A DNA stretch of 64,000 nt from assembly GCA_017547885.1 (NCBI GenBank), contig JAFYOP010000004.1, forward strand, positions 124,001-188,000. Direction: 5' to 3'. This document shows positions 52,049-60,295 of the stretch, in pieces. Source of the DNA: Clostridia bacterium (GTDB lineage: Bacteria > Bacillota > Clostridia > Christensenellales > CAG-138). Positions within the stretch are counted from its first letter, which is position 1. Each line of letters starts with the position of its first letter. The notes beneath the pieces are model-generated. The model saw only the letters and a list, made by a program, of their open reading frames with translations. It was not told the origin of the DNA and made no database searches. A program made the translations under genes and the position numbers.

Positions 52049-52363
52049 TTATGTGTGAAGATGGGTAGTTGTCTGTTCTCGGAGGAAGGTTTCGTATGCT
52101 TCATTTGCTTCGTTGAAAGCAGTGATACCGTCCTCAACTTCGCCGTTCGGGTATCCACGCTTTATAGCGGTAGCCACGGCGAAAGATAGTTTAGCGGTTG
52201 CCTGTATAAGCTGCATTGTCAAGAGGCTTTCCCGCTGTCTTGCTTTGGCTATTTCATTGGCCTCATCGTCACGCTTTTTCTGCTGCCGTTGCCAGTAATA
52301 GAGAACTAAGCCCGTAATAATGGCAGGCAGCAGTTCCAGAAACCACAATAGGGCTTTGGGCAT
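52049..52363 (-). CDS. Lysis-module membrane protein
   Basis: The start at 52363 has GGAGG 9 nt upstream. The 104-residue product has one N-terminal membrane helix (about 4-24) followed by a charged helical region. It lies between endolysin and holin, so it may be a second holin, an antiholin or a pinholin-like regulator. No family recognised. Confidence 0.65.
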   Translation of the reverse strand: MPKALLWFLELLPAIITGLVLYYWQRQQKKRDDEANEIAKARQRESLLTMQLIQATAKLSFAVATAIKRGYPNGEVEDGITAFNEANEAYETFLREQTTTHLHT

Positions 52364-52367
52364 TGGC

Positions 52368-53162
52368 CTATACCTCCAAGTCAATATCTCCGATGTATTT
52401 GCGACCACCGATTACTACGGAGCATTCGGCGGTAGTGGGGTACTCAGGTTCAGCTACGTCAGGTACGTCTTCGCCATCGGTGTCATGGGCTTCGACAAAA
52501 GCGGCGATGCCGGCAAGGGTTTTCTTTCCGGCAATTCCATCGGCTGAACCGCAATCGTAACCCAACGCATTGAGCGCAGACTGCAAAGCCTTGACTTTTT
52601 CGCCGCGCATGTAAGGGTCGGTGAGCGTAATTACGGTAGGTTCATCAGCGGATACATCGGGCATTTCTTCATCGGTGATAACAGCCAGTCTGCCGTAGCG
52701 ATTCCAGTAGGACTTGCCCGAGGCGTCCATGAGCCTCAGCACCACACCGTCATCCCTGCCCTTTGCCTCAATTACCATACCGTTTCCCACGAACACGCCC
52801 ACGTGGTGTATCCTCTCTCCGTTGTGGCGAAACACAAGGTCCCCGGGCTGAAGTTCTGTTCGCTTATCCAGCTTTTGTGCTGCGGAGTACAGCCCACGGC
52901 TGGACATGTCGGACTTGTAGTAGCCCCGCTCCATGAGGAACTGCATTATCAGGCCGGAGCAGTCAAAGGCGTGCAGGGGGTTCTTGGCAGACTTCTTCAT
53001 AAAGTCGATGGCACGCTCGGCGTTTTCGTCTGATGTCTCTTTCTTCTTTATCCACCTTTCAACATCAGCCATGCCGGTTATCATTTCGCCCTGTGCGCCC
53101 CAAACGTACATGTCACCTATATGGGATTTGAGATACGAAATAAAGTCGGTTCGGCGGCTCAT
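52368..53162 (-). CDS. Endolysin: NlpC/P60 peptidase with PG-binding domain
   Basis: The 264-residue protein has an NlpC/P60 domain with YVWGAQG, FDCSGLI (catalytic Cys68) and HHVGVFVGNG (His119/120), then a PG_binding_1 repeat at about 187-220 and a short C-terminal domain. No signal peptide, so release should depend on the holin. It would cut peptide links in peptidoglycan at lysis. Confidence 0.92.
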   Translation of the reverse strand: MSRRTDFISYLKSHIGDMYVWGAQGEMITGMADVERWIKKKETSDENAERAIDFMKKSAKNPLHAFDCSGLIMQFLMERGYYKSDMSSRGLYSAAQKLDKRTELQPGDLVFRHNGERIHHVGVFVGNGMVIEAKGRDDGVVLRLMDASGKSYWNRYGRLAVITDEEMPDVSADEPTVITLTDPYMRGEKVKALQSALNALGYDCGSADGIAGKKTLAGIAAFVEAHDTDGEDVPDVAEPEYPTTAECSVVIGGRKYIGDIDLEV

Positions 53163-53164
53163 AT

Positions 53165-53920
53165 TTACCTCCTTGCCCTCTTAGCGGTACTCCAGAGGGA
53201 CAGGGCGGCGAGAGCGGCAAGGCCAAGAATTATAACGCCTGTCACGGTATAGTCGCCAGTTTTGGGGATGGACAGCACATCATCCTCCACCACGTACCAT
53301 GCGGCAACGGCTTCGGTCTTGCACACCTTGCCAAAGTTGGAGATGAGAATATCATCGGTCATGCAGATTTTACCGTTGTAGATATCGTCAATAACAATGC
53401 CCAGTGCCGCAAGGTCTTTCAGCATTTCGGCGGTATTATCCTCGTGGGCCACGTCAAGCACCTTGCCGTCAGCGTCACGCAGGAAGGCCAGTTCGCCGAT
53501 GATTACGGTATCTTCGTCAACTACAATGGATTCGCCGTTGTAGATCAGCTCGGTGATGGGGGTCTTTTCCTCTATGCTTATCTTTACATAGGGCTTTGCA
53601 CCAACTACCTTTGCCCGGAACAGATTGCCGACAACTTCAATGTTGCCAAGGTTGTGGTATTCGATTTCTACTTCAACTTCCTCACCGTTGGTATCTACGG
53701 CTGAAAGGTCAAAGTAGACGGTATCGCCGATGGCGGCGGTAGCATTGGGGGACTTGGTGTAGGTCGCGCCGATATCGCCCTCTACACGTTCGTACTTGGT
53801 TGCGGTGAGGGTGTATTCCTCACAGGATTCGGTTTCCACGTCTACCCAAGAGAGGGCAAAGGCAGAGGTCATGCTAAATATCAGCAGGATGGAAAGAATG
53901 GTTGCAAGTGTTTTTTTCAT
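53165..53920 (-). CDS. Sortase-anchored surface protein encoded by the phage
   Basis: The 251-residue protein has a signal peptide (about 1-22, ending at AFA), two beta-rich domains, and a C-terminal wall-sorting signal: IPKTGD (218-223), a hydrophobic stretch and a basic tail (KRARR). Host sortase should link it to the cell wall. It has its own upstream terminator and ribosome binding site (AAAGGAAAC), so it may be expressed apart from the tail genes. Surface proteins of this kind could alter adsorption of other phages. Confidence 0.8.
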   Translation of the reverse strand: MKKTLATILSILLIFSMTSAFALSWVDVETESCEEYTLTATKYERVEGDIGATYTKSPNATAAIGDTVYFDLSAVDTNGEEVEVEIEYHNLGNIEVVGNLFRAKVVGAKPYVKISIEEKTPITELIYNGESIVVDEDTVIIGELAFLRDADGKVLDVAHEDNTAEMLKDLAALGIVIDDIYNGKICMTDDILISNFGKVCKTEAVAAWYVVEDDVLSIPKTGDYTVTGVIILGLAALAALSLWSTAKRARR

Positions 53921-53956
53921 TGATCGTTTCCTTTCGTTTAACTTGATTTTTTGTAT

Positions 53957-53980
53957 TAAAAAAGAGCCTTTCGGCTCAAT
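53957..53980 (-). terminator. Terminator ending the tail operon
   Basis: On the minus strand: TTGAGCC, loop GAAA, GGCTC, then six T. It separates the tail genes from the surface-protein gene. Confidence 0.7.
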
Positions 53981-54003
53981 TTTGGCTAAATGCCTACGTT
54001 TTT

Positions 54004-54170
54004 TAACTTGCGGTAACTTGCAGATTTACTTGACTGGTACTTGACTGAAGGGATAAACAAGGGCAACGGCTTAAGCCGCTACCCTTGCAACGGTAATCCG
54101 TTTAATAACTTTTTAATGCGGTATAACACGTTCTAACGCAAATCTAATGCGTTAAAATCTGCGTTAGATT
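54004..54170. repeat. Repeat-rich intergenic segment before the surface-protein gene
   Basis: Direct repeats TAACTTGC(G/A)G (54004, 54014) and TACTTGACTG (54027, 54038) are followed by a nested inverted repeat (AAGGG...CCCTT around CGGCTTAAGCCG, 54059-54086). Boxes TAACGCA/TAATGCG lie at about 54134, 54145 and 54160, including the IR TCTAACGCA/TGCGTTAGA. It may hold a regulated minus-strand promoter. Confidence 0.5.
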
Positions 54171-54174
54171 GCGG

Positions 54175-54762
54175 TTAGGCCAATACGAAGATTGACACAG
54201 CGTCAGCAGGATCAAAGAGCAGAGGGTCAGCGGGTTGGATGGCGATATACACGTTGCCGTCCTTTTCGCTTCGTACCCGCATACCAACCTCAACCCGCAT
54301 ATTGTAGACATAAGGGTAAATGCCCTCGGTATCGGGAGAAGGACGTGCGCCGTACAGGGCTTCTGTGCCTACGGAGAAGGGCGGATATACTTCAAGGCTT
54401 GTGTGCGCTTGTCTTATAAATCCCGCTACGCCGTTGTAGGTGAAAAGTGCGTACCGCTCATACCATGTGTCGGGCATCCACTCGCCGTAGGTAAACACTC
54501 CTGCAGATACAGGCGGTTCGGCATTAAGGCTCTGCATGGCTTCTGCTCCTGCGGTGTTCAGCCTATCAATGGTTATGTCCTTTTCCTCTATTTCGGTATG
54601 GACTTCCTTGCCGTTGCGGTAGAATTTCTCACCGTCAAAGGTATCGCCTATCTGTACAGGGCGTTCGCCTGTGTCTATGGCGTTGGGGAAGTCCTGTGCG
54701 TTGTAGGGAAGTAGGGCGATAGTGTTTGTTACTACACCGTTTTCGATTAATGCGTATTTCAT
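54175..54762 (-). CDS. Phage tail/receptor-associated protein
   Basis: The 195-residue protein opens MKYALIENGVVTNTIALLP and ends with a carbohydrate-binding-like segment (YGEWMPDTWYERYALFTYNG), seen in tail accessory proteins. It is the last gene of the tail operon before a terminator. A tail-tip assembly or receptor-binding role is likely. Confidence 0.65.
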   Translation of the reverse strand: MKYALIENGVVTNTIALLPYNAQDFPNAIDTGERPVQIGDTFDGEKFYRNGKEVHTEIEEKDITIDRLNTAGAEAMQSLNAEPPVSAGVFTYGEWMPDTWYERYALFTYNGVAGFIRQAHTSLEVYPPFSVGTEALYGARPSPDTEGIYPYVYNMRVEVGMRVRSEKDGNVYIAIQPADPLLFDPADAVSIFVLA

Positions 54763-54765
54763 GTT

Positions 54766-54810
54766 GTCACCTCTTAACTAAAGGTTATGCGGACAAGGCC
54801 GTTGCCGCCG
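54766..54810. repeat. 45-bp direct repeat, copy B
   Basis: Nearly identical (one mismatch) to 55350-55394; it spans the 3' end of the tail-tip gene and the ribosome binding site of the next gene. Evidence for recent tandem duplication. Confidence 0.8.
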
Positions 54811-55346
54811 TTTCGTGCGACGCCGCTGATAACTGCACCGCCATTGGGGGAGCCGCCGGAAGCATTATTACTCGTGCCTGTTGTTCCCGCGCTGCCGTTC
54901 GGTGAGCCACCGCTACCCCCTGTATAAGACGGAGAACCACCCGAATAATTTACAAAACCACCCGTGCCGCCCGTGGACGTTTTTCCAAACGCCGTAGTGT
55001 TGCCGCCACTGCCGCCAGTAGCTTTGTCATATTGCGCGGAAACCGCAGCACCGCCAGTACCTATAATAATTTCGTAAGTACCGGGTTCGAGTGTTACTTC
55101 AACGGTTTGATTACCGCCACCACCGCCGCTTGCTGCACGGCGATACGAATTATACGCCGCACCCCCACCCGCACCGAGTATATACACGCTCACGGTCACG
55201 GTCTTTCCTGTGGTAACAAGCTGTCCTGATGTATTAAGCGTTACATCTCCTATGCCGTCCACTCGTTCATCGGTAAAGTCTCCCGAATAGGTAAAGGCAA
55301 AGGGTTCTTCTTTTTTTGTGCCATAAGGTGTTGCTTGGATTATCAT
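54774..55346 (-). CDS. Glycine-rich tail-tip protein, copy B
   Basis: The 190-residue protein has a short start, a beta domain (FAFTYSGDFTDERVDGIGDV), a Gly/Ser-rich sheet (about 75-170) and the end GGNGLVRITFS. It is a truncated duplicate of the C-terminal half of its upstream neighbour: both end in the same 45-bp DNA repeat and share a 32-bp exact block. Its Gly-rich region resembles receptor-binding tips. Confidence 0.7.
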   Translation of the reverse strand: MIIQATPYGTKKEEPFAFTYSGDFTDERVDGIGDVTLNTSGQLVTTGKTVTVSVYILGAGGGAAYNSYRRAASGGGGGNQTVEVTLEPGTYEIIIGTGGAAVSAQYDKATGGSGGNTTAFGKTSTGGTGGFVNYSGGSPSYTGGSGGSPNGSAGTTGTSNNASGGSPNGGAVISGVARNGGNGLVRITFS

Positions 55347-55349
55347 AAA

Positions 55350-55394
55350 GTCACCTCTTAACTAAAGGTTATGCGTACAAGGCCGTTGCCGCCG
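55350..55394. repeat. 45-bp direct repeat, copy A
   Basis: Partner of the repeat at 54766-54810. Confidence 0.8.
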
Positions 55395-56506
55395 GGCTGG
55401 GGTACTTCATCTACTACCGAGCCTCCGTTAGGAGAACCACCTGTCGCATCACCCGTTGCGCTTCTAATACCAGCAACGCCGTTAGGTGTACCACCTGCAC
55501 CACCCCCATAAGTTGAGCCAGTGTATCCGCCTTTGCCACCGGTAGAGGTTACGCCGAAAGCGGTAGTATTTCCTCCGTTTCCGGCTGTACCATTCCCTTT
55601 TAAGGCTGTACCGCCTGTACCTATAACAATTTCATAAGTGCCGGGTACGAGTTCCACTTCAATGGTTTGATAACCGCCGCCACCGCCACCGCCGCAATAC
55701 GCAACAGGGTCAACACAGCCACCGCCACCGCCCGCAAGTATATACACCTTTACTTTCACGGTCTGTCCTGTTACGGTCAGCGTTCCCGATGTATTAAGCG
55801 TTACATCTCCTATGCCGTTTACTCTGTTGTCGGTGTAGTTTCCGGAATAAGTAAAAGCAAAATCGCCTGTGGCGGGTGGGGTAACAGAGCCGCTAACATC
55901 AGCACCTTTAGCAAAAGTACCCGTCCCTATATTGCTATAAAACACACCGTTGGCAAGGTCGTATAAACCAACCACCGTATCTGCCTTGCGATAACAAGGA
56001 ACAAAATCACGAACCAATGTGTTCCCTTCATATATTTGGAAACTAAACAACTGCATGTATGAAGTTTCGTTGCTTGCCGTTCCACCGTGACAGCTAAATA
56101 TATACATGGTATTTTCGCTACTGATTGTTGCGGCGGCGGGGGTTACGGAAACACCGTTTATGGTTGCACCACTTGCGGCTGTTGTTATAGTCAGTTCGCC
56201 AGTAGACGAAACACCAGAAAAGGTATAGTTACTTGTACCGTAGTAAAACCGATAGGCACTTGAGCCGCTTATCCATATCACTTCATAACGTGAGCTTGCG
56301 TTTGCATTTCGAGAACCAAACAGCCACGCGTTTCGGTTTGGATTGGATAGGACGTTTACCCTTGCAAGCACTTTAGTGTTTGCTGTTGGCTTGACCCCGG
56401 TATCTATATACTGTGTCCCGCTACTCTGTATATACTCAACTTCCTGATACTCAGCAGGAAGTCTCGCCGTTACCACCGCACCGGGCAATATCATGTTAAA
56501 TAACAT
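55358..56506 (-). CDS. Tail-tip protein with lectin-like and glycine-rich domains, copy A
   Basis: The 382-residue protein has an N-terminal LamG/concanavalin-like region (about 20-190, YIQSSGTQYIDTGVKPT and 'YMQLFSFQIYEGN') and a C-terminal beta plus Gly-rich module (about 215-382) duplicated in the next gene. It probably binds host surface glycans as the receptor-binding protein. Confidence 0.75.
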   Translation of the reverse strand: MLFNMILPGAVVTARLPAEYQEVEYIQSSGTQYIDTGVKPTANTKVLARVNVLSNPNRNAWLFGSRNANASSRYEVIWISGSSAYRFYYGTSNYTFSGVSSTGELTITTAASGATINGVSVTPAAATISSENTMYIFSCHGGTASNETSYMQLFSFQIYEGNTLVRDFVPCYRKADTVVGLYDLANGVFYSNIGTGTFAKGADVSGSVTPPATGDFAFTYSGNYTDNRVNGIGDVTLNTSGTLTVTGQTVKVKVYILAGGGGGCVDPVAYCGGGGGGGYQTIEVELVPGTYEIVIGTGGTALKGNGTAGNGGNTTAFGVTSTGGKGGYTGSTYGGGAGGTPNGVAGIRSATGDATGGSPNGGSVVDEVPQPGGNGLVRITFS

Positions 56507-56510
56507 ATCA

Positions 56511-57839
56511 TCACCCCAATATCGCCACGTTTACGATTAGGTCGTTCTCAGGCGCAGTAGTACAGGCAAAGGTAATTGTTCCTGCTCCCTCTGCGGCGGC
56601 TTTTACACCACAGGCGGCATATTCGTCTACCGATGCATAAGCAGGGGATACTACCTTTACGTTTGTAGCCGTTGCACCCTGTACGGAAACGGTCTGCTGA
56701 AAAGGTGCTTCTACTCCTGTCCATGCCGCTACACCAAGAGTTACAGTACGAAGAATGGCGGGGGCAGCGTAATCTCCTGCTTCCTGATACTCTTTGGGGG
56801 ATTTGCCACCAAGTTTTTCGGCGTCTGCGGCCTTATCAACTATGCCGTCACCGTCCGTATCGTAGGTGGACTTACTCATGTCGCCAGTACCGCTTCCGTC
56901 TGCGCCTTTGGGAATACCGAAGGTGAAACGCTTTGCGCCGCCCGCCTCGGTGAGAGTCACGGTAGCGGGGCTTCCCGCAGGAAGTGTTTCAGCGGTAGCG
57001 TTAGCCGCAAGCCATTTTGCAAACTCAAGTACACGCTGATTTTCGGCACTAACTCTTGCCTGTTCAGCGGTTTCACGAGTGGACTCTGCGGTAGCACGAT
57101 TCTGCTCCGCTTTTACCCTTGCGGTTTCGGCGTTCACTCTTGCGGTCTCAGCGGTAACACGGTCATTCTCTACAAGGACACGCTGATTCTCTGTGCCCTT
57201 ACGCAAGTTCTCGTTTTCTATCCTTGCGTTCTCGTTGGACACACGGGTGGCTTCTGCATTGTCACGATTAGCTTCATCGCGGATGCGCTCAAGCTCGTTG
57301 TGATTGCGGATTTCCTCGTTGTCATTGCGGATAGCTTCATTACGCTCCCTTGCCTGTTCTGCCAGTACACGAGCCGCTTCAACGTCAACAAAACCCTCTA
57401 CGGTTGAGATAAGGTCAACCAACAGCGGATACTCGTTTGTACTCTGAAGAACGTCTTCATTCATCATGGCACGATTGGCTTCGAAGTTGAAACGAGCGGT
57501 GGTGACAAGCACTTCCATACTTTCGCCGCTGTATATCTGTAATTCGCACTCAACGTTGCCGGGAGCGATAGAGGAAGGGAATAGAGAAATGGTTACTTCG
57601 TTGTTGTATGTGCCGCCTATTTCTATGCCGCTGTCTTCAACGCCGTTGTCCTGCATGGATACACCGTTGGGCTTGGAGAATACGGCAATGACACGACAGC
57701 CGGTGAGGTCAAGGGCAGAACCGCCGTCAGTTACGGTAACGTGAAGCTGATTGCCGGTATCGCCCTCAATAACTGTAAACGGGGGGTTGGTGGAGGTCTG
57801 TTTGAGTTCCAGAGCCACGTCAAAGACTTTGTATATCAT
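56511..57839 (-). CDS. BppU-type phage baseplate/tail protein
   Basis: The 442-residue protein starts with a BppU N-terminal domain (about 1-150: QTSTNPPFTVIEGDTGNQLHVTV), continues as a long seven-residue-repeat coiled coil (about 155-275, repeated RVxAExA), then a collagen-like GxPKGADGSG turn and a C-terminal beta domain. BppU proteins connect receptor-binding parts to the tail in siphophages, so its presence beside podovirus-type head genes is notable. Confidence 0.85.
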   Translation of the reverse strand: MIYKVFDVALELKQTSTNPPFTVIEGDTGNQLHVTVTDGGSALDLTGCRVIAVFSKPNGVSMQDNGVEDSGIEIGGTYNNEVTISLFPSSIAPGNVECELQIYSGESMEVLVTTARFNFEANRAMMNEDVLQSTNEYPLLVDLISTVEGFVDVEAARVLAEQARERNEAIRNDNEEIRNHNELERIRDEANRDNAEATRVSNENARIENENLRKGTENQRVLVENDRVTAETARVNAETARVKAEQNRATAESTRETAEQARVSAENQRVLEFAKWLAANATAETLPAGSPATVTLTEAGGAKRFTFGIPKGADGSGTGDMSKSTYDTDGDGIVDKAADAEKLGGKSPKEYQEAGDYAAPAILRTVTLGVAAWTGVEAPFQQTVSVQGATATNVKVVSPAYASVDEYAACGVKAAAEGAGTITFACTTAPENDLIVNVAILG

Positions 57840-58081
57840 CAGCTGTTACCTCCAAGTTCATCGAGCTTCTTGTTTATTTCATCAAGGGTTGCTTTCAGTT
57901 CGCTCATCTGGCTATTGAGTTCTTCCTGCGTCTTCATGGAGCGGGACAGTTCGTCCACGCCGTCAAACACGGTTTTGAAGTTCTCATTGATGTAGCTTGA
58001 CAACTTATCGTATTTCGCCTTTTCCTCAAGGGTGGAATCCTTAGGGGGCGGTATCTTTATGTTCTGTAAGGCTTTATTCAT
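57839..58081 (-). CDS. Small coiled-coil tail protein, 80 aa
   Basis: A helical protein with heptads over most of its length (SSYINENFKTVFDGVDELSRSMK, LNSQMSELKATLDEINKKL). One-base overlaps with both neighbours show tight coupling. Probably a short fibre or chaperone part. Confidence 0.65.
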   Translation of the reverse strand: MNKALQNIKIPPPKDSTLEEKAKYDKLSSYINENFKTVFDGVDELSRSMKTQEELNSQMSELKATLDEINKKLDELGGNS

Positions 58082-59733
58082 TAAGGCCGTACCTTCCCTT
58101 CGTAGAAAATCTGCAAGCCGCCCTGTACAGAAAAATAGCTGCCCGATTCGTTGGACAGCTTCACGCTAAAGCGGCGGCAGGGAGTGGTTCTCAGAGGGAT
58201 ATCTATCATATCCTCGTTCTGGATTACCTTTCGTTCTTTGGTAAACGCAATCCCTCGGTTACTTGCTTCTATAATGACAACAGTTCCCTCGCCCCTAAAG
58301 AACAGTTCCTTCAGCTGCTTATCAAGGTACTTGGTGGAAAGGTCGGTGGGCTGCGTCTGCCAGTAGGCGGTGATTGCCTTGCCGTCATACTTATCTCCCT
58401 TGTCAAACTCATACAGATACCCGGTATCATTCACAATGTATATAGTGTTTTCAAAGGCGCACATATCGGCAATCTTAAAGCCATCACGTACCATGTAAGT
58501 GCTGTTGGTGGTGTCGTAAACAATGACAGAATCATCGTATTCGCCATCGTTTACACGGCAAGTCCAGTACAGCTTGTTCTTTGCGGTAAAGCCCTTGCTT
58601 GCAGATATGCTTTTGACCGTATCAATAAAGCTACAAAGGAAGTTCTGACCGTTATCGAGCAATTCCATGTCTGCGCCGTTGAACAGCTTTACGCCGCTCT
58701 TGGTGAGCCAATACGGAATGTCGGCTTTTACGGCAACACCCGCATTGCTCATATTCTCGGTAAACCTCTCTACGCGCTCTACGGTGTAGTAAGAAGGTCT
58801 GTCACCGTACAAGCGGTAGATGCTGTATCTCTTGAAGATAAGAAGCTGCGTCGCCAGTTCGCATATGCCGATGATGGGGTCGGCGGTGGTATCGCCTATA
58901 TCTACATAGCCGCCGCTCAAGTCCACGGAGGAAGAAACGGCAAGCCAATGCTCAATAGTGCGACCATCACCGGGGACGGTAGACCAGTACAGGCGGTTGG
59001 AGTTTTCGGGGTCGCCAGCAGCAAACAAGCGTCCGTTATGCATGCAGACAAAATTACAATGTGCGTCAGAAGCACCGCCCCTTATCTTTGCGGTATCACC
59101 CGCAACAGGAGCAATGCCGGGTTCTGCGTCAAGAGTAATGGTGGTGTCGCTTGTGACCTCACCCTTGCGGAACATGTCGTTGATGTATATACCGCCCTCA
59201 ACGGTGAATTTTATCTGTACCTCCTGACTCATGGCATCGGTCAAAGTCACTACTTTGTTGGAGTAACTTTTAACTGTGCTTTCGTAGATGTACAGGCCAG
59301 AGCCGAACAGTTCAGCCGTAACGGTATCCTCCATGTTGACTTTGATAAGCTGTGTTTTGCCTGTGCCGATAACAACTACGTTGGTAGTGTTGATTTTGCC
59401 CAGCGCATAGCCTATCTGGCTGTCGGCAGGGAGGGGGGAATCAAAGGAATAAACAGGGGTGAGATTCCACTCGTTGTATGTGCCGTGGTAGATGTGGTTC
59501 TGTGTTACGGCAAGAATGTTGGACTCGTCAACGGGAATCAAACGGAGCGGCCTGTCGGAACTGGTCGGGATGGCGTTTACTGAGCGGCGTTCATAGCCTT
59601 TGGCTACGGAAAGATTACCGTCCGAGGTATCCATATTCCGGGCGTCTATCGCAGTGCCGGTGTTCAGCAGAGAGCCGTCCCGGTGCTGCGCTATGCCAAG
59701 AAATTCGCTTATGTTATACAGTTCTACGCCCAT
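58081..59733 (-). CDS. Phage tail protein, 550 aa, beta-propeller-like
   Basis: The protein opens YNISEFLGIAQHRDGSLLNTGTAIDARNMD, a pattern of podovirus tail/nozzle-type proteins, followed by repeated beta blades (TQNHIYHGTYNEW, GRLFAAGDPENSNRLYWS, NKLYWTCRV) and a C-terminal jelly-roll-like end. It likely forms part of the short tail. Specific role inferred. Confidence 0.6.
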   Translation of the reverse strand: MGVELYNISEFLGIAQHRDGSLLNTGTAIDARNMDTSDGNLSVAKGYERRSVNAIPTSSDRPLRLIPVDESNILAVTQNHIYHGTYNEWNLTPVYSFDSPLPADSQIGYALGKINTTNVVVIGTGKTQLIKVNMEDTVTAELFGSGLYIYESTVKSYSNKVVTLTDAMSQEVQIKFTVEGGIYINDMFRKGEVTSDTTITLDAEPGIAPVAGDTAKIRGGASDAHCNFVCMHNGRLFAAGDPENSNRLYWSTVPGDGRTIEHWLAVSSSVDLSGGYVDIGDTTADPIIGICELATQLLIFKRYSIYRLYGDRPSYYTVERVERFTENMSNAGVAVKADIPYWLTKSGVKLFNGADMELLDNGQNFLCSFIDTVKSISASKGFTAKNKLYWTCRVNDGEYDDSVIVYDTTNSTYMVRDGFKIADMCAFENTIYIVNDTGYLYEFDKGDKYDGKAITAYWQTQPTDLSTKYLDKQLKELFFRGEGTVVIIEASNRGIAFTKERKVIQNEDMIDIPLRTTPCRRFSVKLSNESGSYFSVQGGLQIFYEGKVRP

Positions 59734-59734
59734 G

Positions 59735-60283
59735 CTACCACCCCAAATTTATCAGCTTGTTCTTCGCGGAATCGCCGTAGTGGTCGTTGTGTATCTGAGC
59801 CAGTTCACGGTTAAACATATCGAAGTAATATGTGGACTCAGGTGTATCGTTTTTATCCCTGTTGTGGCAAGCTACTACAAAATAAGGAATAATATCGTGA
59901 GTAAAGGCGGGGAGCTGGGGTACATCGGTAGTAGAGGAAAGACGCACGGGGCGATATCTATACAACAGTTCTACGGTTGCACCTTCGCCGTTTGTTACCT
60001 GAATAATGCCTGTCGCAATTTCAGACCACGCCATTTCAGAACCCGCAGAGTTCTTGATGGACTCAATGCGTATACAGCTGCGGGACGTGGAGCTAAGGTC
60101 AAGGCGGCCCTTTTCATCAAGGGTCACTTCCTCGATGAAGGTAGGCTTAATGCGTTCGGCTATATCTCCGATTGCGGTATTGGCATAGTCAGTAAACACT
60201 TTGCGGTATTTGTCTACCGTCTGTGTATCGTTACCACGCTCAAGCATGCGGAGCGCAGAATAAATAATATCGTTCAGTGTCAT
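59735..60283 (-). CDS. Putative head-tail connector protein
   Basis: The 182-residue protein has a helical N-terminus (LNDIIYSALRMLERGNDTQTVDKYRKVFTDYANTAIGDIAERI) and a beta-rich C-terminus. Size and its place between terminase and tail protein fit an adaptor of the gp4/gp6 type. Not certain. Confidence 0.55.
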   Translation of the reverse strand: MTLNDIIYSALRMLERGNDTQTVDKYRKVFTDYANTAIGDIAERIKPTFIEEVTLDEKGRLDLSSTSRSCIRIESIKNSAGSEMAWSEIATGIIQVTNGEGATVELLYRYRPVRLSSTTDVPQLPAFTHDIIPYFVVACHNRDKNDTPESTYYFDMFNRELAQIHNDHYGDSAKNKLINLGW

Positions 60284-60295
60284 GGTTGTTCTCCT

